Program-made: the position numbers and the translations under genes
Notes under the pieces: model-generated
The model's input: the letters and a program-made list of their open reading frames with translations, nothing else
What the model was told of the DNA's origin: nothing
Databases searched by the model: none
Assembly: GCA_009760855.2 (NCBI GenBank)
Contig: WPIO01000107.1
Location: 124,001 to 188,000, forward strand
From: Cristatella mucedo
Taxonomy: Eukaryota; Bryozoa; Phylactolaemata; Cristatellidae
DNA: 64,000 nt
Direction: 5' to 3'
Part shown: positions 1 to 11,830 of the stretch, piece by piece
Layout: each line of letters opens with the position of its first letter
Numbering within the stretch: the first letter of the stretch is position 1

Positions 1-774
1 ATTCAACAATAAGGGCTAATGAATGGACTCATTGCTGCCGTTGGCCACTGCATATTCTGTTGGGTTACCTCCCCTTCTCTTCTGAAAAGTATGAGTAAAT
101 GTTACAAATCTTATAGAGACTACTTCCATGAAGCCAATCAGTTTTTCATCTGCAGCCACTAATTCGGAATCAGGTTTGAGGTCTTTCAAAGCCTAGCCCT
201 TCGCCCATTATGTAAGATTTAACTGGTAGTGAAGCGTGCAGCAAAGGAGCTTTTACTGGGCTCTGTCAACTGCTCGCCTCACTGCATCAAGTGCATTATT
301 ATTATCATCAAAAATAGATGGAATGTCACGCTCGTTTTTTGAGTAGCAAGATGCCGACGGTAAAAAGACTAGGTAACATGGTTTTCGTTCCTCGGTAGCT
401 ACGTTTATTTACTAAATCCTTGTAGCTCAAAAAGCTGAAAATATTTAGATTAAATCAGCTTTTTGGACGAAGAGAGCATCACTATAAGCTGAACCCATAT
501 TTGACGAGAAATCAAACGTATTCGCAATGCACGGTCAACCTTATAGTGATGCGTGAGATAAAATAAGTAAACATGCTTTTGCATGACTGGTGTACACAAA
601 TTTACAACATTCTTATAGTTAAAATCAAAATAGCTTTTCTAGGTGTGCAAATAAATTGTAAATCGCTTTATTGAACACGCTTCATGCAAAGCTCAATCTC
701 CAGGCATGCATTTGTTATGCAGTCGAAAGTGACCATGTTTGAAGTTCTTTACATTCTCACAAAAGTGCTTGGAT
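1..774. other. No gene seen
   Basis: No coding frame, RNA gene or clear repeat can be supported here. A short stretch near 283-312, ending in ATT and ATC triplets, resembles the last bases of the L2-A LINE tail, but it is too short to call. Confidence 0.4.
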
Positions 775-1300
775 TGTTTCTCATTTTATGCTGACGATAT
801 TCAGCTGTATTTGTCGTTAAAATTTCAGATGCTGCTTTAGGGACTGATGTTCTGAATGCTTGGTTTGTCGAAATTAAATCGCGGATGTAAAGAAATTTCT
901 GGCAACTAGATGAAGAAAAAACTTAACTTCGTGTTTTAGGTCACCTCTAGCTAGTGGCCGGATAAAATTCCTTTGCTCTTCTAAAAATATGTAATGCTGC
1001 TTCGCAACCGTCACCACATGCTCGAAATTTAGTGGTCGCTTTCCACAACTGCCTAAATTTTAAATGCTTTTTTCACAAGACTGTTTGTACACCTATCCAA
1101 TCTCTATCTAGAATTAAGAGCACTCTCACAGAAATTTGAAACTATTCTACTAGCTTTTTAGTTGGTCTTGGCTTGATTGTTTTATTTTCCCGTTAACTCA
1201 GTCATCAAAAAACGGAACCATACTACTACAAATGGCAGTGAATATAGTCGAAAGGTTAGTTTTTTAATTCCCAGAGGTTTGACCATGCTGCAATTGAATG
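775..1300 (+). mobile_element. L2-B LINE fragment, heavily decayed
   Basis: The sequence follows the L2-B copy at 60870-62140 from just before the YADD-type polymerase motif (tatgctgacgatattcagc near 787) to the thumb region. Frames are broken by many stops and indels. Both ends are lost: the 5' side by truncation, and the 3' side where a SINE begins at 1303. It is one of the oldest-looking L2-B pieces here and encodes no product. Confidence 0.7.
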
Positions 1301-1302
1301 CC

Positions 1303-1448
1303 GAGCTGGTTTGGCTAAATGGTTAAAAAACTCGTCCCAATCAAAGTCTGGCTAAGGTCATGGGCTCGAGCCCCGAGGCATCTGTGAAGCGCCTGAATAG
1401 AGATTGAGTTCTCTTAAGGCGATATACAAATAAAATTAAAATATATAT
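1303..1448 (+). mobile_element. SINE-L (tRNA head, L2-type tail)
   Basis: The head carries a tRNA box A-like stretch (TGGCTAAATGGTTAA) and a box B-like stretch (GGGCTCGAGCCCC). A tail follows that reads as the 3' end of the L2-A LINE: AAGCGCCT, then AGAGATTGAGTTCTCT, then an AT-rich end. At least five other copies or pieces occur in the window (6615, 9232, 29617, 57970, 62480). Such elements are transcribed by RNA polymerase III and copied by a partner LINE's enzyme; that the partner is L2-A is inferred from the shared tail. Confidence 0.8.
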
Positions 1449-1770
1449 CAAATCCTGTTATTATTACATACCTCACTATGTCTATACTTACCTGAAATCT
1501 TTCAATAAGCTACAGTGGCCAGTCTCTGTTCCCGAGGAAGGCCCAAAGCTAGTAGACTTAAGTATACTTTTGAATTTTAGCAATGTACCCGGGATACTGG
1601 CATTCAAAAATGCCAAAGGCTTGTAAGTGATTTATTTAGGTCCCAGATGTAACCCAGCAAGCAATTACCCACAATATGACGCTTCGCAACATTGTTAACA
1701 ACTAGAAATTATCTAGTAAGAATGCCAATATCACTCAAAAGTATCGCAATTTCATTCACACAAACATTTA
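1449..1770. other. No gene seen
   Basis: Non-repetitive AT-rich sequence between SINE-L and the L2-A tail. No feature is recognised. Confidence 0.4.
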
Positions 1771-2019
1771 ATAACAATAATAATAATAATGCACTTGATA
1801 AAGCGCCCTCATAAAACTCAATCTCTCTCTAGGCGCTTTACATTTGCTGCAAGTGAAATTGCAATTGAACGGCGAATAATAAATATCATGCTTGTAGACA
1901 ATGAAATGAATAACGTTATGAGGGGTGACATGCACCGGTTCAGCACGCAAATACGGTTAGTGGCAGTACGCACAGTGTCAGAATTCACAAGCACATCCAG
2001 GACGAATCACAGGGACCCA

Positions 2020-4605
2020 CTAAATGCTTTTAAAAATAGGTGTGTCTTTAAGTTTTTTAAATGTGGTCAGGTCATAATATGTTCTGATGCAGGTTGGGAG
2101 GGTGTTCCACGCTTTGGGAGCATACAAACTAAATTCCCGGTCTCCAAAGGATTTGAGGTTTGTACGAGCTATTTTTAGACTGTTGGATTCCAAAAAGCGG
2201 GTGGTACGATGCTTGGCCTGATGGGAGAGTATATCTCGGAGATACTCTGGAGCCAAATAATGAAATGACCTACAAATTAGCGACGAAACCTTGAAGTCAA
2301 TCCGTTGCTTGACTGGTAGCCACTGCAGATCTGTTAGAAGTGGTGTAACATGGCAACTGCGACGCTCACGACAGTCAAGCCTAGCTGCAGAGTTTTGCAA
2401 AAGCTGCAATCGCCTGATCGCACATGCTGGTAGGCCAGTAAGCAGTGAGTTGCAGAAGTCGAGACAGGATGTCACGAATGCATGGACTAATTTGGACGTA
2501 GTATTCCTATCTAAAAAAAACAAACTTAGCAATGTTATGAAGCTAAAAACAGGCATATTTGACTACGGAGCTGCTATTGTCGTCTAACGAGAGGTTGCTT
2601 TGGAATATGACACCTAGATTTCCAGCTGATTCAACAGGAGAAATGCTGGCAAAGCCAATTTTGAGTGTCAGTCTTTGTAATATCAGAATCACACTGGGTT
2701 TGCTCAGAACTAGTAAGTAAGTTTAATCATCGTTTAGTTTTAGAAAATTTGCTGCCATCATGTGTGAATGTCTTCAATAGTAAGTAGAGAGAATTTGGGG
2801 TGCTCGAAGGCTGAGAGAGATCAAAGCAAAGGTACAACTGAGTTTCATCCGCATAGAAGAGAAAGCCTAGATTGGCAATCACATCATCTAGAGAAAGAGT
2901 ATAAAGCGTGAAAAGAACCGGACCTAGCACGGAGCCCCGAGGTACCCCATATTTCATAGATACCTTAAGTGATCTTTGTCCATTCACTTCAATAATCTGG
3001 AGTCTCCCATTGAGATACGACCTGAACCAATGCAGAGCAGTTCCAGTGATGCCTAGGCGAGTCTAGAGGTGCTCTATAGGAACTTTGTGATCGATGCTAT
3101 CGAAAGCTGCCAAAAATCGAGCCAAGCAAGCAGAAAAACTCTACCCATGTCGGCATTCCTAAGTAGGTCGTTGTATACCCTAAGAAATGCTGAGTCTGTA
3201 GAGTGATTAGCTCTAAAGCCATGCTGGAACATACTAGCATGGTGTGCAGTTTCAATATACAAGTTCAGCTGGTCCGCCACGAATCGTTCCAGTGTCTTTG
3301 ATAGGAATGGTAGAAGGGAGACTGGGCGTCAGTTGCTCAAGTTCCCTTAATCTAGTGTTTCTATCTTGAGAAGTGGCCTGACTACAGCTTTTTTGAAAGA
3401 TGCTGGGACATGACCAGAGGCTAATGACATAATAATGATGTTAGTTATGCATGGCAGCAGCAGATCAATGCAATATAGGAGCAGGACAGTGGCAAAAGGG
3501 TCCAGAGGACTTCTCTTCTTTGATTGAGATCCGAACTTCAGGACTAGATTACTAATGGCCTGCTTAAATGTAGACATTGAGGTGCAGCCAGGAATCGGGA
3601 ACAGCATTCTAGTGGTGATGTTGTCATCGCAGGGATAGATTCCATGATATTTTCCATCTTTTGCACAAAAAGTCGAGAGAAGCGATCGGCTAGATCGTCA
3701 CAAGGATTATCAGGTAAGGATCTAACATGGAAGCGGTTGAGGAGATGGTTAATTGTCGACATCAGCATTTTCTAACTTCTAAAGAAACATTGTGCATCTG
3801 TGATTCAACAATGTTTCTTTAGAAGTTAGAATTGGCCTCTGCTAGGATCGATTGGTACGACCGACAGAAGTCTTCATATGCCTGTCGATGGAAAGTCAGT
3901 CTAGATCTTTTGTATGTTATTTTGAAGCTTTCGCTTAGTAGACCTGGCTAGTTTAATGTGTTTGGTAAACCATAGGCCGTCTAAGCGTGGGGTGAGCGCA
4001 CAGTGCGCTTTGTCTGAAGTGCCAACTAGTCGATCGTGTCAGCTAGATTCGTGTTGTAGCTATCTACCAAGGATGACAGATCTGAGAAAGGACTGAGCAG
4101 CAGAGGTGGAGCCGATATTCTCGCACAGACAGCATCGATGTAAAGGGTCTTGAGTTTTTGCGATTCACCGGTTTTTTTAGAGGAGAAGGTGGGCACACAC
4201 TGTAGATTGAATGAGATCTGGATGTGGTCAGATAAGCAGGATTTGGTAATAATTGGTGATAACAAAGTGCAGTTGTTTGAGAAAATCTGGTCGAGCTTGT
4301 GACCCTTGATGTGAGTAGGGCCATGCACATGCACCACAAAGGACAATGAGTCAGTCAATGCACGAAATTCGGTGCTGAAAGCGTTAGATAAGTTATCAAA
4401 GTGAACATTGAAATCGCCCATAATGAGGAAGGATCGATTTCTTGCACACAGAATCGAAATGATATCTGAGAAATCTGAGATAAAGGAGGATTTAGCACCA
4501 GGTGGGCGAGAGAATACAGCCACTATCGGTAGCTTGTTTTTGGATGAGACCAAGACAGTTGATTCAAAAGACTACTTCGAGGTTACTGAATATATAACGT
4601 TCAGG
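2020..4605 (-). pseudogene. L2-A ORF2 pseudogene (endonuclease plus reverse transcriptase)
   Basis: The carboxy half of an exonuclease-endonuclease-phosphatase domain is open at 4553-4026. It shows a GDFNVH motif, a GHKLDQI motif and a terminal SDH motif, the usual catalytic signature residues of this fold. The reverse transcriptase follows in pieces: the NHST region near 3200-3270, a decayed motif A (near 3110), motif B (RGSVLGPVLF near 2920) and YADE in place of YADD near 2850. The C-terminal block ending in AWNTLP is open at 2556-2020. Compared with the intact copy at 17692, one base is missing near 3600, which shifts the frame. The protein would have nicked target DNA and primed reverse transcription there; this copy cannot. 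Confidence 0.85.
3770..3831. repeat. Perfect 24-bp inverted repeat, 14-nt loop
   Basis: Bases 3770-3793 and 3808-3831 are exact reverse complements, separated by 14 bases. The hairpin lies inside the decayed linker between endonuclease and reverse transcriptase of L2-A copy 1, where coding sequence is expected. The right arm looks like a local inverted copy of the left, as produced by template switching during replication or reverse transcription. Confidence 0.9.
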
Positions 4606-4795
4606 CCTATTCACAAGCTTTCCAACTGCCGCGAATTGACCGTGGGAGCCATCAAGTCATTTGTGGTTAAATATGTGATATGACGAAGACAGTTTAATTA
4701 GAATGTTCTGCACATAGTAAGTCGTGGACATGCTTACCGACAGCAAAAGACTTCGTCGCTTAAAGGTTTTTTAGTTCTCATTAACCGTTTAATGT

Positions 4796-5742
4796 TAATA
4801 ATAATAATAATATTGCACTTGATAAAGCGCCCTCAGAGAACTTAATCTCTTTCTAGGCGCTTTACATTTGCTGCAAAGTGATACGCAATAGAATAGTAAG
4901 TAAATATATGCTTGAAAAACAAACAAAATGAATAACATGGTTAGGGGTTACATGCACTGGGTCAGCATGCAAATGTGGTTAGTGGCAGCATGAACAGTGT
5001 CAGCACGCATAAGCACATCGAGGACGAATCACAAGGACCCACTAAATGCTGTCCTAAATAGGTATGTTTTTAAGTTTCTTTTAAATGTGGTCAGGTCGGG
5101 GGATGTTCTGATGCAGGTCGGGAGGGAGTTCCAGGCTGTGGGAGCATACGAGCTAAATGCACGGTCTCCAAAGGATTTAAGGTTTGTACGAGGTATGTCT
5201 AGACTGTTGGATTCCGAAAAGCGAGTGGTACGATGCTTTGCCTGATGGGGTAGTATATCTGAAAGATAGGCTGGAGCCATAGAATGAAGAGACCTAAAAG
5301 TGAGCGACAAAACCTTGAAGTCAATCCGTTGCTTGACTGGTAACCAGTGCAGGTCGGCGAGAAGTGGAGTAATGTGGCAACTACGACGCTCACGTCAGAC
5401 AAGCCTAGCTGCAGAGTTTTGCACCAGCTGCAATCGCCTGATCGCACATGCTGGTAGGCCAGTAAGCAGTGAGTTGCAGAAGTCGAGACGAGATGTCACG
5501 AATGCATGGACCAACTTGGACGTGGTATCCTTATCTAAACAAGCCCTAATTTTAGCAATGTTATGAAGCTGAAAATAGGCTGATTTGACTGTGGAGCTGA
5601 TGTGGTCGTCTAACGAGAGGTCGCTTTGGAATATGACACCTAGATTTCGAGCTGATGTAACTGGAGATATGCTGGCAGAGCCAATTTTGAAAGTCAGCCT
5701 TTCCAATTTCTGAATAACACTAGGTTTGCCCAAAACTAGTCA
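4796..5742 (-). mobile_element. L2-A LINE copy 2, 5' truncated, young
   Basis: The minus strand matches the intact copies at 16037 and 17692 with few differences. It runs from just after the polymerase core (near 5740) through the C-terminal region and 3' UTR to the hairpin tail (4825-4864) and ATT triplets (4796-4812). Its 3' end lies directly against the truncated 5' end of copy 1. It is 5' truncated, as expected from incomplete target-primed reverse transcription. Confidence 0.9.
5029..5733 (-). pseudogene. L2-A ORF2 C-terminal fragment with one nonsense codon
   Basis: The frame is open from MGKPSVIQKLERL at 5733 to 5395, where a TGT cysteine codon of the intact copies reads TGA. It then continues in the same frame to the normal end (FRTAFSGSL, stop near 5029). 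Otherwise it is almost identical to the intact copies, so the nonsense change is recent. The fragment lacks the polymerase catalytic motifs and cannot act alone. Confidence 0.88.
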
Positions 5743-6614
5743 CCTGAGGTGGAAGGCAGTGCCGAAGTGTTGGTCGCAGTGGAAGTGAGACTAGTCGCCA
5801 AAGTTTATTGCTGGTAGTCGGCAGAGGCTTAGTGAACCCTTTCGGTTCCCGGCGACAAAGGTTAAGGATGGCACCACCCTTGTCAAAATTACTGAAAAAT
5901 AACTCTACCTCAGAAGAAATGCCACAAACTCACTTTTGCAGGCTTATTGAGCCGAAAATGTTTTATTAACTGTAGAAAGTTACACATGAGCTATTGCAGC
6001 TTCGACCTAGGGAAACTTTCTGTGGCTTTCAATGCGTAAAACTTTTTCATTACAGTTTCCAACAATTATTTTTTTAGGTTTTTTCTCTCTTCTTGACAAG
6101 GCCAAATCTGAGATTCGATTGCATAGATGCTCTCAAATAAAACAGGATACTCTTCAGCTGCTTTAACGTTAATACAACGGCACAAATACCGTCAAGTCGG
6201 AACCTCGAGGCTCGGCAAAAAATAACGTGCTGAATTGCAGCGTGCTAAATTACGAAAATGTTGACTGCTAATAGATTTTATTTTCTAATTAATTACCTTA
6301 AACAATATATCTCGACGGTTTATTACTGGCTGCTTCTGTCCTCAATGTTTCAGCTGGTAATAATCAACTGGACTCATCAGAGAGAAACTCCTCTACCACA
6401 TGGGTCCTAACGGTACTTCTTTTGATAAAATAAAGATGTCTTAAGAGTCATAGCTGGTGATAAACACTGCTTCAGGCATAATAAAAATTGCTCTGGCTCA
6501 GCATGTGTCTTTTTTGCTGAAAAGCTGCAATCGCTCTTGTTCGATCCAATGAACCAATGCCATATATGATAAAAAGCTAGTTAGGGACCCTTACAGTCCA
6601 CTATGACTCTGTTC
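5743..6614. other. No gene seen
   Basis: No supportable reading frame or RNA gene. No match to the repeat families of this window was noticed. Confidence 0.4.
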
Positions 6615-6768
6615 ATAAAAAATATAATTCACTCATATAGCTCCCTAAGAGAAACCGATCTCTATTCATGCACTTGACATGTGGCACGTGGCCCGAGTCC
6701 ACGACCTCAGCCATTCTTTGGTGGGGGCGAGCACCTTAACCACTGGGGAAAACCAGCCCACCACTACT
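6615..6768 (-). mobile_element. SINE-L, minus strand
   Basis: On the minus strand the head reads GGTTTTCCCCAGTGGTTAAG (box A region), then a box B-like GGACTCGGGCC. The L2-type tail follows with the AGAGAT and TTTCTCT arms and an AT-rich end. The head is better preserved than in the 1303 copy. Confidence 0.75.
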
Positions 6769-6784
6769 TAATTTAACATGCATG

Positions 6785-6985
6785 TCAATGGTTGTAGATT
6801 AATTCGCTACCCACTGTCGTCAATGGACAGGAACTAAGTGCCCCATGCTACCGTCCTGAGCTGCCACTTTCGTGCTATCCACTAATTCAACTGCTCTACT
6901 GACTCAGCTACTATTCTTACTTTCAATTTTTTGCATGAGATGAGGTCTCTTGTAAACCAAATGCGTACAGAAGGGCCCTTATGAT
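6785..6985 (+). mobile_element. L2-B 3' UTR fragment
   Basis: It follows the 3' part of L2-B as seen at 61880-62040: a run about tacttcaatgctac and caactgctct, then an actttctctttg-like block, gagacgaag-like gagatgagg, and aatgcgtac. The very 3' end is missing. It is highly diverged and non-coding. Confidence 0.6.
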
Positions 6986-7108
6986 TTGAATTAAGTACAA
7001 ATAAACTTCCGCAATAAGACTCCTTTTTCACTTTTTCTTACAAGTTTAGGGATATTAAGAGAAATGAAAAGAACCGATTTTATTTGTCCTGAGGCATATA
7101 CACTAGAT

Positions 7109-7276
7109 GAGCCGTGATGGCGTACTACGTAAGGCGGTTACTTTTTAGTCATTGGTCCTGTCATTTTTAGCTTGAAAAACGCAGTGAGTGATCCCTTATT
7201 CCGGTTGCACGCGAGAACAGAACTTTCTATTAAGGCTCCTTTGTCGCTCTGAAATAGCTGTGGTTTAATCAGCTAA
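7109..7276 (+). mobile_element. SINE-S, degraded copy
   Basis: It begins GAGCCGTGATGG with an AAGGCGG box A-like block. Near 7190 it keeps a remnant of the GATCC-TTAT internal motif, and it ends in TTTAATCAGCTA, matching the end of the better copies at 10035 and 13651. The middle is strongly diverged. Confidence 0.6.
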
Positions 7277-8737
7277 AATGTATTTATATTCATAAGAAAA
7301 TTTCTTACCAGACTTTAGAGTTATGGCTGGATTTCATCACGAACAGCTTTTCTCCGTTAAATGAGAACAAAGATAGGTAGATTAATCAGCTAAGTTTAGA
7401 TGATACTTGGACTCTCCGTCCCAATCAAAGTTAAAGATTTCTGCGATTTTCACTCCTGCTAACTATTTAGTTTATGTAAATTCATACTTAGTAGACCAGG
7501 ATAAAGACGTTGGCATAGTTCATCTGATAAGGTTGAGTTATTGAAATAGCAGGAGTAAAGATTTACCTGGCACGTCTCATGATTGTAGTTCTCCATTCAA
7601 GACGGTCTGCTACTTGAGCCAACGATCCGAGTCGTAAAGTGCCAGCTCCGACCAATAAAGAACAGGTTAAGTCCCACTAAAACACACTGCTACTGCAAGA
7701 ATTTTCATCCATGTAAAATAAGTAAGCGCTACATTTATATATAATAGCTAAAATACTCCAGGATTTGACACTCGTTTTCTAATATCTACCTGTACCTGCA
7801 TAGATGTAAGAGCAGATGCCCTCCATAGACATATCTTACCAGTAGGTAAATGCTTCCAAGCCCTGTATAACTAGAAGAAACGAAAATTGTTCACTGATAG
7901 CGAGCACAACTTTTAATAGTAGTTAATTTTGATAAATTATATCATCACTGATTTCGGCAAAACATCTCAGCTTACAGGTAATTCTCAAAAACGGCTTCTA
8001 TGACTGAGATGAGCACCCGTACCCATTATTTCTAGTTCTTCTCAGGTCGTTTCCGCTCACGATTTGGCGGTTTTCGTTGTGCTGTGAAGTGAACTCGGAA
8101 CTGAATAGTGACTTTGTGAGCTTCAGTTTGGATTTCATACACTACTAAACAGGTAACGCTAATTGCTTCGGAATGAGTCCAAAACTCGTAGCTACTGCAA
8201 ATTACGGAATACCAGTGAAACTGTTGTGAATCTCGAAAAAAACACAAGGTTTTGCTTTCCCACAATTTTAGTTGGATTCTTTTGTCAGGACTTTTTAAGT
8301 ACAGATTAGCTGGTAATTGAACTAAAAGTAAAAACAGTAGTTAGCAGCTGCCCTATTGCAATGCCTTTCATATCGCCGTATTCGAGCACACTTAACTAGG
8401 AACGTATCCGGTTAGGTTACTGCTGACGATTTTAACAAGGGTATCCGAGTTCATTGAAGACAGTAGTACTGTTTTCTGACGTGCTTGCACTACTAAACCC
8501 AGCCAATTATGTATAATTCGGAAGATGAAAATGCAATTTTTTTTGTTAAGGAGAGGAAAAAGAATACTTAAAATTGATATTCTTACGGATTCTTACACTT
8601 ACACTTTTATTAAGCAAGCTACTACTAAACATTCGATCAAGCATCCTTCGCAGCTAAGTGCCTAGAAAAAGATTCAGCTTGCGTGAGCACTATAGAAAAG
8701 TTACTTCCGTTGTTATCATTGGTATAGTTATAAGCTT
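7277..8737. other. No gene seen
   Basis: Unique AT-rich sequence. A 77-codon frame on the minus strand at 8032-8265 shows no recognisable domain and no conservation clue, so I do not call it a gene. Confidence 0.4.
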
Positions 8738-8830
8738 GGTGAGCCCCTATGGCAAATTAGGTAGAGTGATCGCTCTTCAAGACTAAGGTTTCAAGGTCAT
8801 GAGTTCCAATCTAATTTAGCCTTGACGAGT
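8738..8830 (+). mobile_element. Possible tRNA-derived SINE head remnant
   Basis: The stretch has tRNA-like internal promoter spacing: a GGCAAATTAGGTAGAGTG box A-like block, then a box B-like GAGTTCCAATC about 50 bases on. It cannot fold as a normal tRNA by eye and has no second copy here beyond a loose resemblance to SINE-S. Confidence 0.3.
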
Positions 8831-9231
8831 TTTTCTGCTGCTTAACAAAACGGGCAGTTTTGTTCAAGTAGTGTTTTTTGAAGTTGCAGTTTGCTCGTAT
8901 TTGCAGTCGTCTTTTGCGTTCACCACTACCTCTTTTTGTGTTCTTTATTGGTTAACTCCTATTGCTAATAATTGAGTTATCTACGAAGATGTAATCTGTG
9001 TAGCGGATGTTCAAGATGGAATTTGTCGTGATAAATTTTTGCAATGACGAGTAACACGGAAGAATGTATGACTTTCTGGTAGATATGGCAAGGAACTTTT
9101 TGAACCGGAATGTGGGGAAAAATTTTTAAATTCATGGTTCGTTTTGTTCTGTAAATTTTGAGGCTTCAGCTTGCAGTTAACCTTAGGATATGCTAGCACC
9201 TGGTTCTAAGCCCAGAGTTTGAGGTGAATAT
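8831..9231. other. No gene seen
   Basis: Unique sequence with short chance reading frames only. Confidence 0.4.
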
Positions 9232-9345
9232 GTTCGATGGCTGAGGTCAGCTCGAGAGCTAAGGCACCTTGGCATAGGTGAAGTGCCTGCATAGAGATTA
9301 GTTCTCTGAAGGTGGGATACCATTGAACTATATATATTTGGTAGC
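9232..9345 (+). mobile_element. SINE-L, partial
   Basis: The head is mostly lost, but the L2-type tail is clear: GTGAAGTGCCTGCATAGAGA, then TTAGTTCTCTGAAGG and a TATATATAT end. It serves as another independent copy of the hairpin tail. Confidence 0.6.
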
Positions 9346-10034
9346 AGCAAACCACTCGGGATGCCATCTGGGTGACAATGACTCTAGATTTATTGGCTTT
9401 AGAGATTTAATTGAATACGATTATTTACTATTGATAGAATGAATTATTTCTAAAATATAAACTTGCATGATGAGACTAGAATTTGGGTAGTTAGTGCAAT
9501 GGGTCCATCGAAATCTTAAATCCATCGTCAATGTGCACCTGGCTTGAAAAATGTGTCTCTTAAGGCTTTGCCTAATGCAAAGTATGAGCATTTGTTAAAA
9601 CTTTCATGCAATTTATTTTAGATGAAATGTCTTTAGAAATTAAACTGGCTTCCTGCATTTATGTGCCTACATTATACTGCAAATAGTAGAGTCGGTACAT
9701 CTGCAAGTGTAATAAAGTCAATAGCGTCGTCAAAAAGCCTGTACAGAGTGCTTAAGTCCCTTATCGTGAATTAACGTTCAGCTGCTTGGATTTCTTGTAA
9801 GTCCAGCAGTAATAAGTCGTGTAAACATAAGTAAGCAGGTGTTACTGGTTTGTTCTTGCTTTCTGAATTAGTACCACTTAAAAACCTCACAATTAGTTTG
9901 ATGCTATCGTGTATTTTTCTAAAGTAATTGGGATATTATGTAAATCATGAACGTCAATAAAAAGCAAGTAATACTGGAGCATTAAAAAAACTCATGTTGT
10001 CGTGACTTCTATATGCTTTTCAAGCTTATCATGG
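9346..10034. other. No gene seen
   Basis: Unique AT-rich DNA. No coding or repeat signal was recognised. Confidence 0.4.
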
Positions 10035-10203
10035 GAGCCGTGATGGTGGGCTAGGTAAGGCGGTGTCTTTTCACGACATCGGTCCCGACTTCGTGGGTTC
10101 TAATCCCGAAGTGGTGGACGATCCTTTATCGCCACTGCAAGTGGTGGTGATTTATAAAATCTCTTTTGTCCCTATACAAAAGAGGCTGTTAAATCAGCTA
10201 GTA
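10035..10203 (+). mobile_element. SINE-S, full-length copy
   Basis: The first 80 bases resemble a tRNA of the serine type: GCCGTGATGGTGGGCTAGG then TAAGGCGG (box A region), a long variable-arm-like spacer, and GTGGGTTCTAATCCC (box B). A family-specific body follows (GGACGATCCTTTATCGCCAC, then CAAAAGAGGCTGTTAAATC) ending in AGCTAG. The copy at 13651 has almost the same length and the same ends, which defines a unit of about 169 bp. The tail shows no L2-A hairpin, so its LINE partner is different or unknown. Confidence 0.85.
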
Positions 10204-10974
10204 TTTAATTTAGTTTAATTGTCTGTTTCCGAATTGAATGTGATCCTATTCGGATAAGGGTATGCCACTTTAGTATATACGAGCAACATTAAATAGAGTG
10301 TCTAGGATGAGATCACCTTTGAGTCTTTGCCTAGGAAGTAAGGTACTAAATCTTAACGACAGGATGGGGGTTAGAGTCTTGCAGTAGGCAATCCTCCAAT
10401 GCCTAGTACTAGTGTCGATCTATGCCGTGAAGGCTCTTCCTTGGCTATAAAAGGGGACTTACATAATCTGACCTTTATGTACACAGTCAAAAATTTACTG
10501 TAAAACCAACCACACTCGTAGTCCTGATTGTGGCTACTCATACTAGCACTTGCTTGCTAAGACCCCTCGAGTCGAGCTTGTAGCGGCAGCTTTACTGATG
10601 CTGCAGCTCTGGTCGAGTCAGCAAGATCTATTTTATAAAGGGCTATACAACTCTTACATGCAACGGCCTTAGTAGTCAGACATAGAGCACTGCACATGTG
10701 TCACACTCTGCATGGAAGTTCTTGAGCAACCTAATCACTTTACCTGTGCTAGCTGCGCCTCCAGCACCTAAATGAGTTTCAGAAAGGCCGAAGACATCAT
10801 GAAAGTATTAGTTGTCATACGAACGCTCCACAAAGAGTAAGTTAACCACAATGCACTTGATCGTACAGTACAAGCTAAAAAGAAAAGTACTTTCCACCTA
10901 ACTAGAGGAACGACTAAGCCGAAGGTTCCACAGCGACAGCAAAATCGAGAGAAATGCAGAATCCAGTATGAAAC
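10204..10974. other. No gene seen
   Basis: No supportable gene. A TATAAAAG-like stretch near 10449 is isolated, with no reading frame downstream. Confidence 0.4.
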
Positions 10975-11830
10975 ATAATAATAATAATGCACTTGATAAA
11001 GCGCCACTGAGAACTCAATATCTTCCTAGGCGCTTAACATTTGCCCCAAAGCAAAGCGAGATTGAATCGTGAGTAATATCATGCTTGATAAATTAAATTA
11101 ACCAATAGATTACATTGAATTAACATAACATTACATAACATAAAATTAACATAAATTAACCAATTTTGTTGAGACGAGCATCTCTTAACTTGAAGCTTTA
11201 TTGTGATTCTGCCTTCAGCCTGGCACTGTGCTGATTCGGCCCTGACTTCAGCAGTTCGCCTTGAACGATAAAGATCGTACGCTGGTGGAGCCCTGCGGCA
11301 CATGAAAACGTTGGATCGACATATATTCCTGCTATAATGGTGTATCTTAATTGTATTTATTTTTATTTGCACGAATCTAACTAGCGAAAAATCTCTGGAT
11401 ACTTTCAAGCATAGCAAACATCAAATCTCAGATTTCTCATGTGTAATTCTGCGTTTTTACTGTTATTATAACTGAGGTAAAGTCAGGGGATGTTGTGACA
11501 CATGTCGAAAATCAGTTCGAGGCTTCGGGAGCATAGTAACTAAATTCACGGTCTGCAAAGGATTTGAGGTTTATTTGAGTTATAGGGAAACGGTCAGTTT
11601 CCGAAAAGTGAGTGGAACGATGCTTGACCTGGTGAGGAGTAGATCTGGTAGTAGCCTGGAGCCAAAAGATTAAGGGACCTACAAGTGAGTGACAAAACCT
11701 TGAATTCGATCCGTTGCTTGACTGGTAGCCAGTACAGGTGGCGAGAAGTTGGGTTACGTTGCTACAGCAAATCTGACGACAGACAAGCCCAGCTGCAGAG
11801 CTTCGCACTGCACCAGCTGTATACCCAAGT
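10975..11830 (-). mobile_element. L2-A LINE remnant with an internal foreign block
   Basis: The minus strand shows an L2-A 3' end at 10975-11092 (ATT triplets, hairpin tail with small changes) and C-terminal coding remnants at 11470-11830, including the stretch matching LNLKSFADREFSYYAPEASN. Between them, 11093-11469 does not match L2-A and may be a later insertion or a replaced 3' UTR. The coding part is frameshifted and dead. Confidence 0.7.

Larger units (their letters stand above)
1771..4715 (-). mobile_element. L2-A LINE copy 1, longest in the window
   Basis: Reading the minus strand from 4715 down, the order is part of an apurinic-type endonuclease domain, a linker, a reverse transcriptase, the conserved C-terminal region, a 3' UTR, the tail hairpin (about 1801-1840) and an (ATT)n end at 1771-1790. 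The amino half of the endonuclease is missing, so the copy is 5' truncated. Several frameshifts and stops show it is dead. It is the only copy here linking endonuclease to reverse transcriptase, and so the best guide to the domain order of L2-A. Its 5' end abuts the (ATT)n tail of copy 2 at about 4796. Confidence 0.88.

Noticed and set aside
10035-10115. Functional tRNA-Ser gene
   Set aside because: The head has tRNA-like boxes but no foldable acceptor stem by eye, and the same head is joined to the same 3' body in other copies, so it is a SINE.
10440-10460. TATA-box-like word as a promoter
   Set aside because: A single TATAAAAG in AT-rich DNA without a downstream gene is expected by chance.
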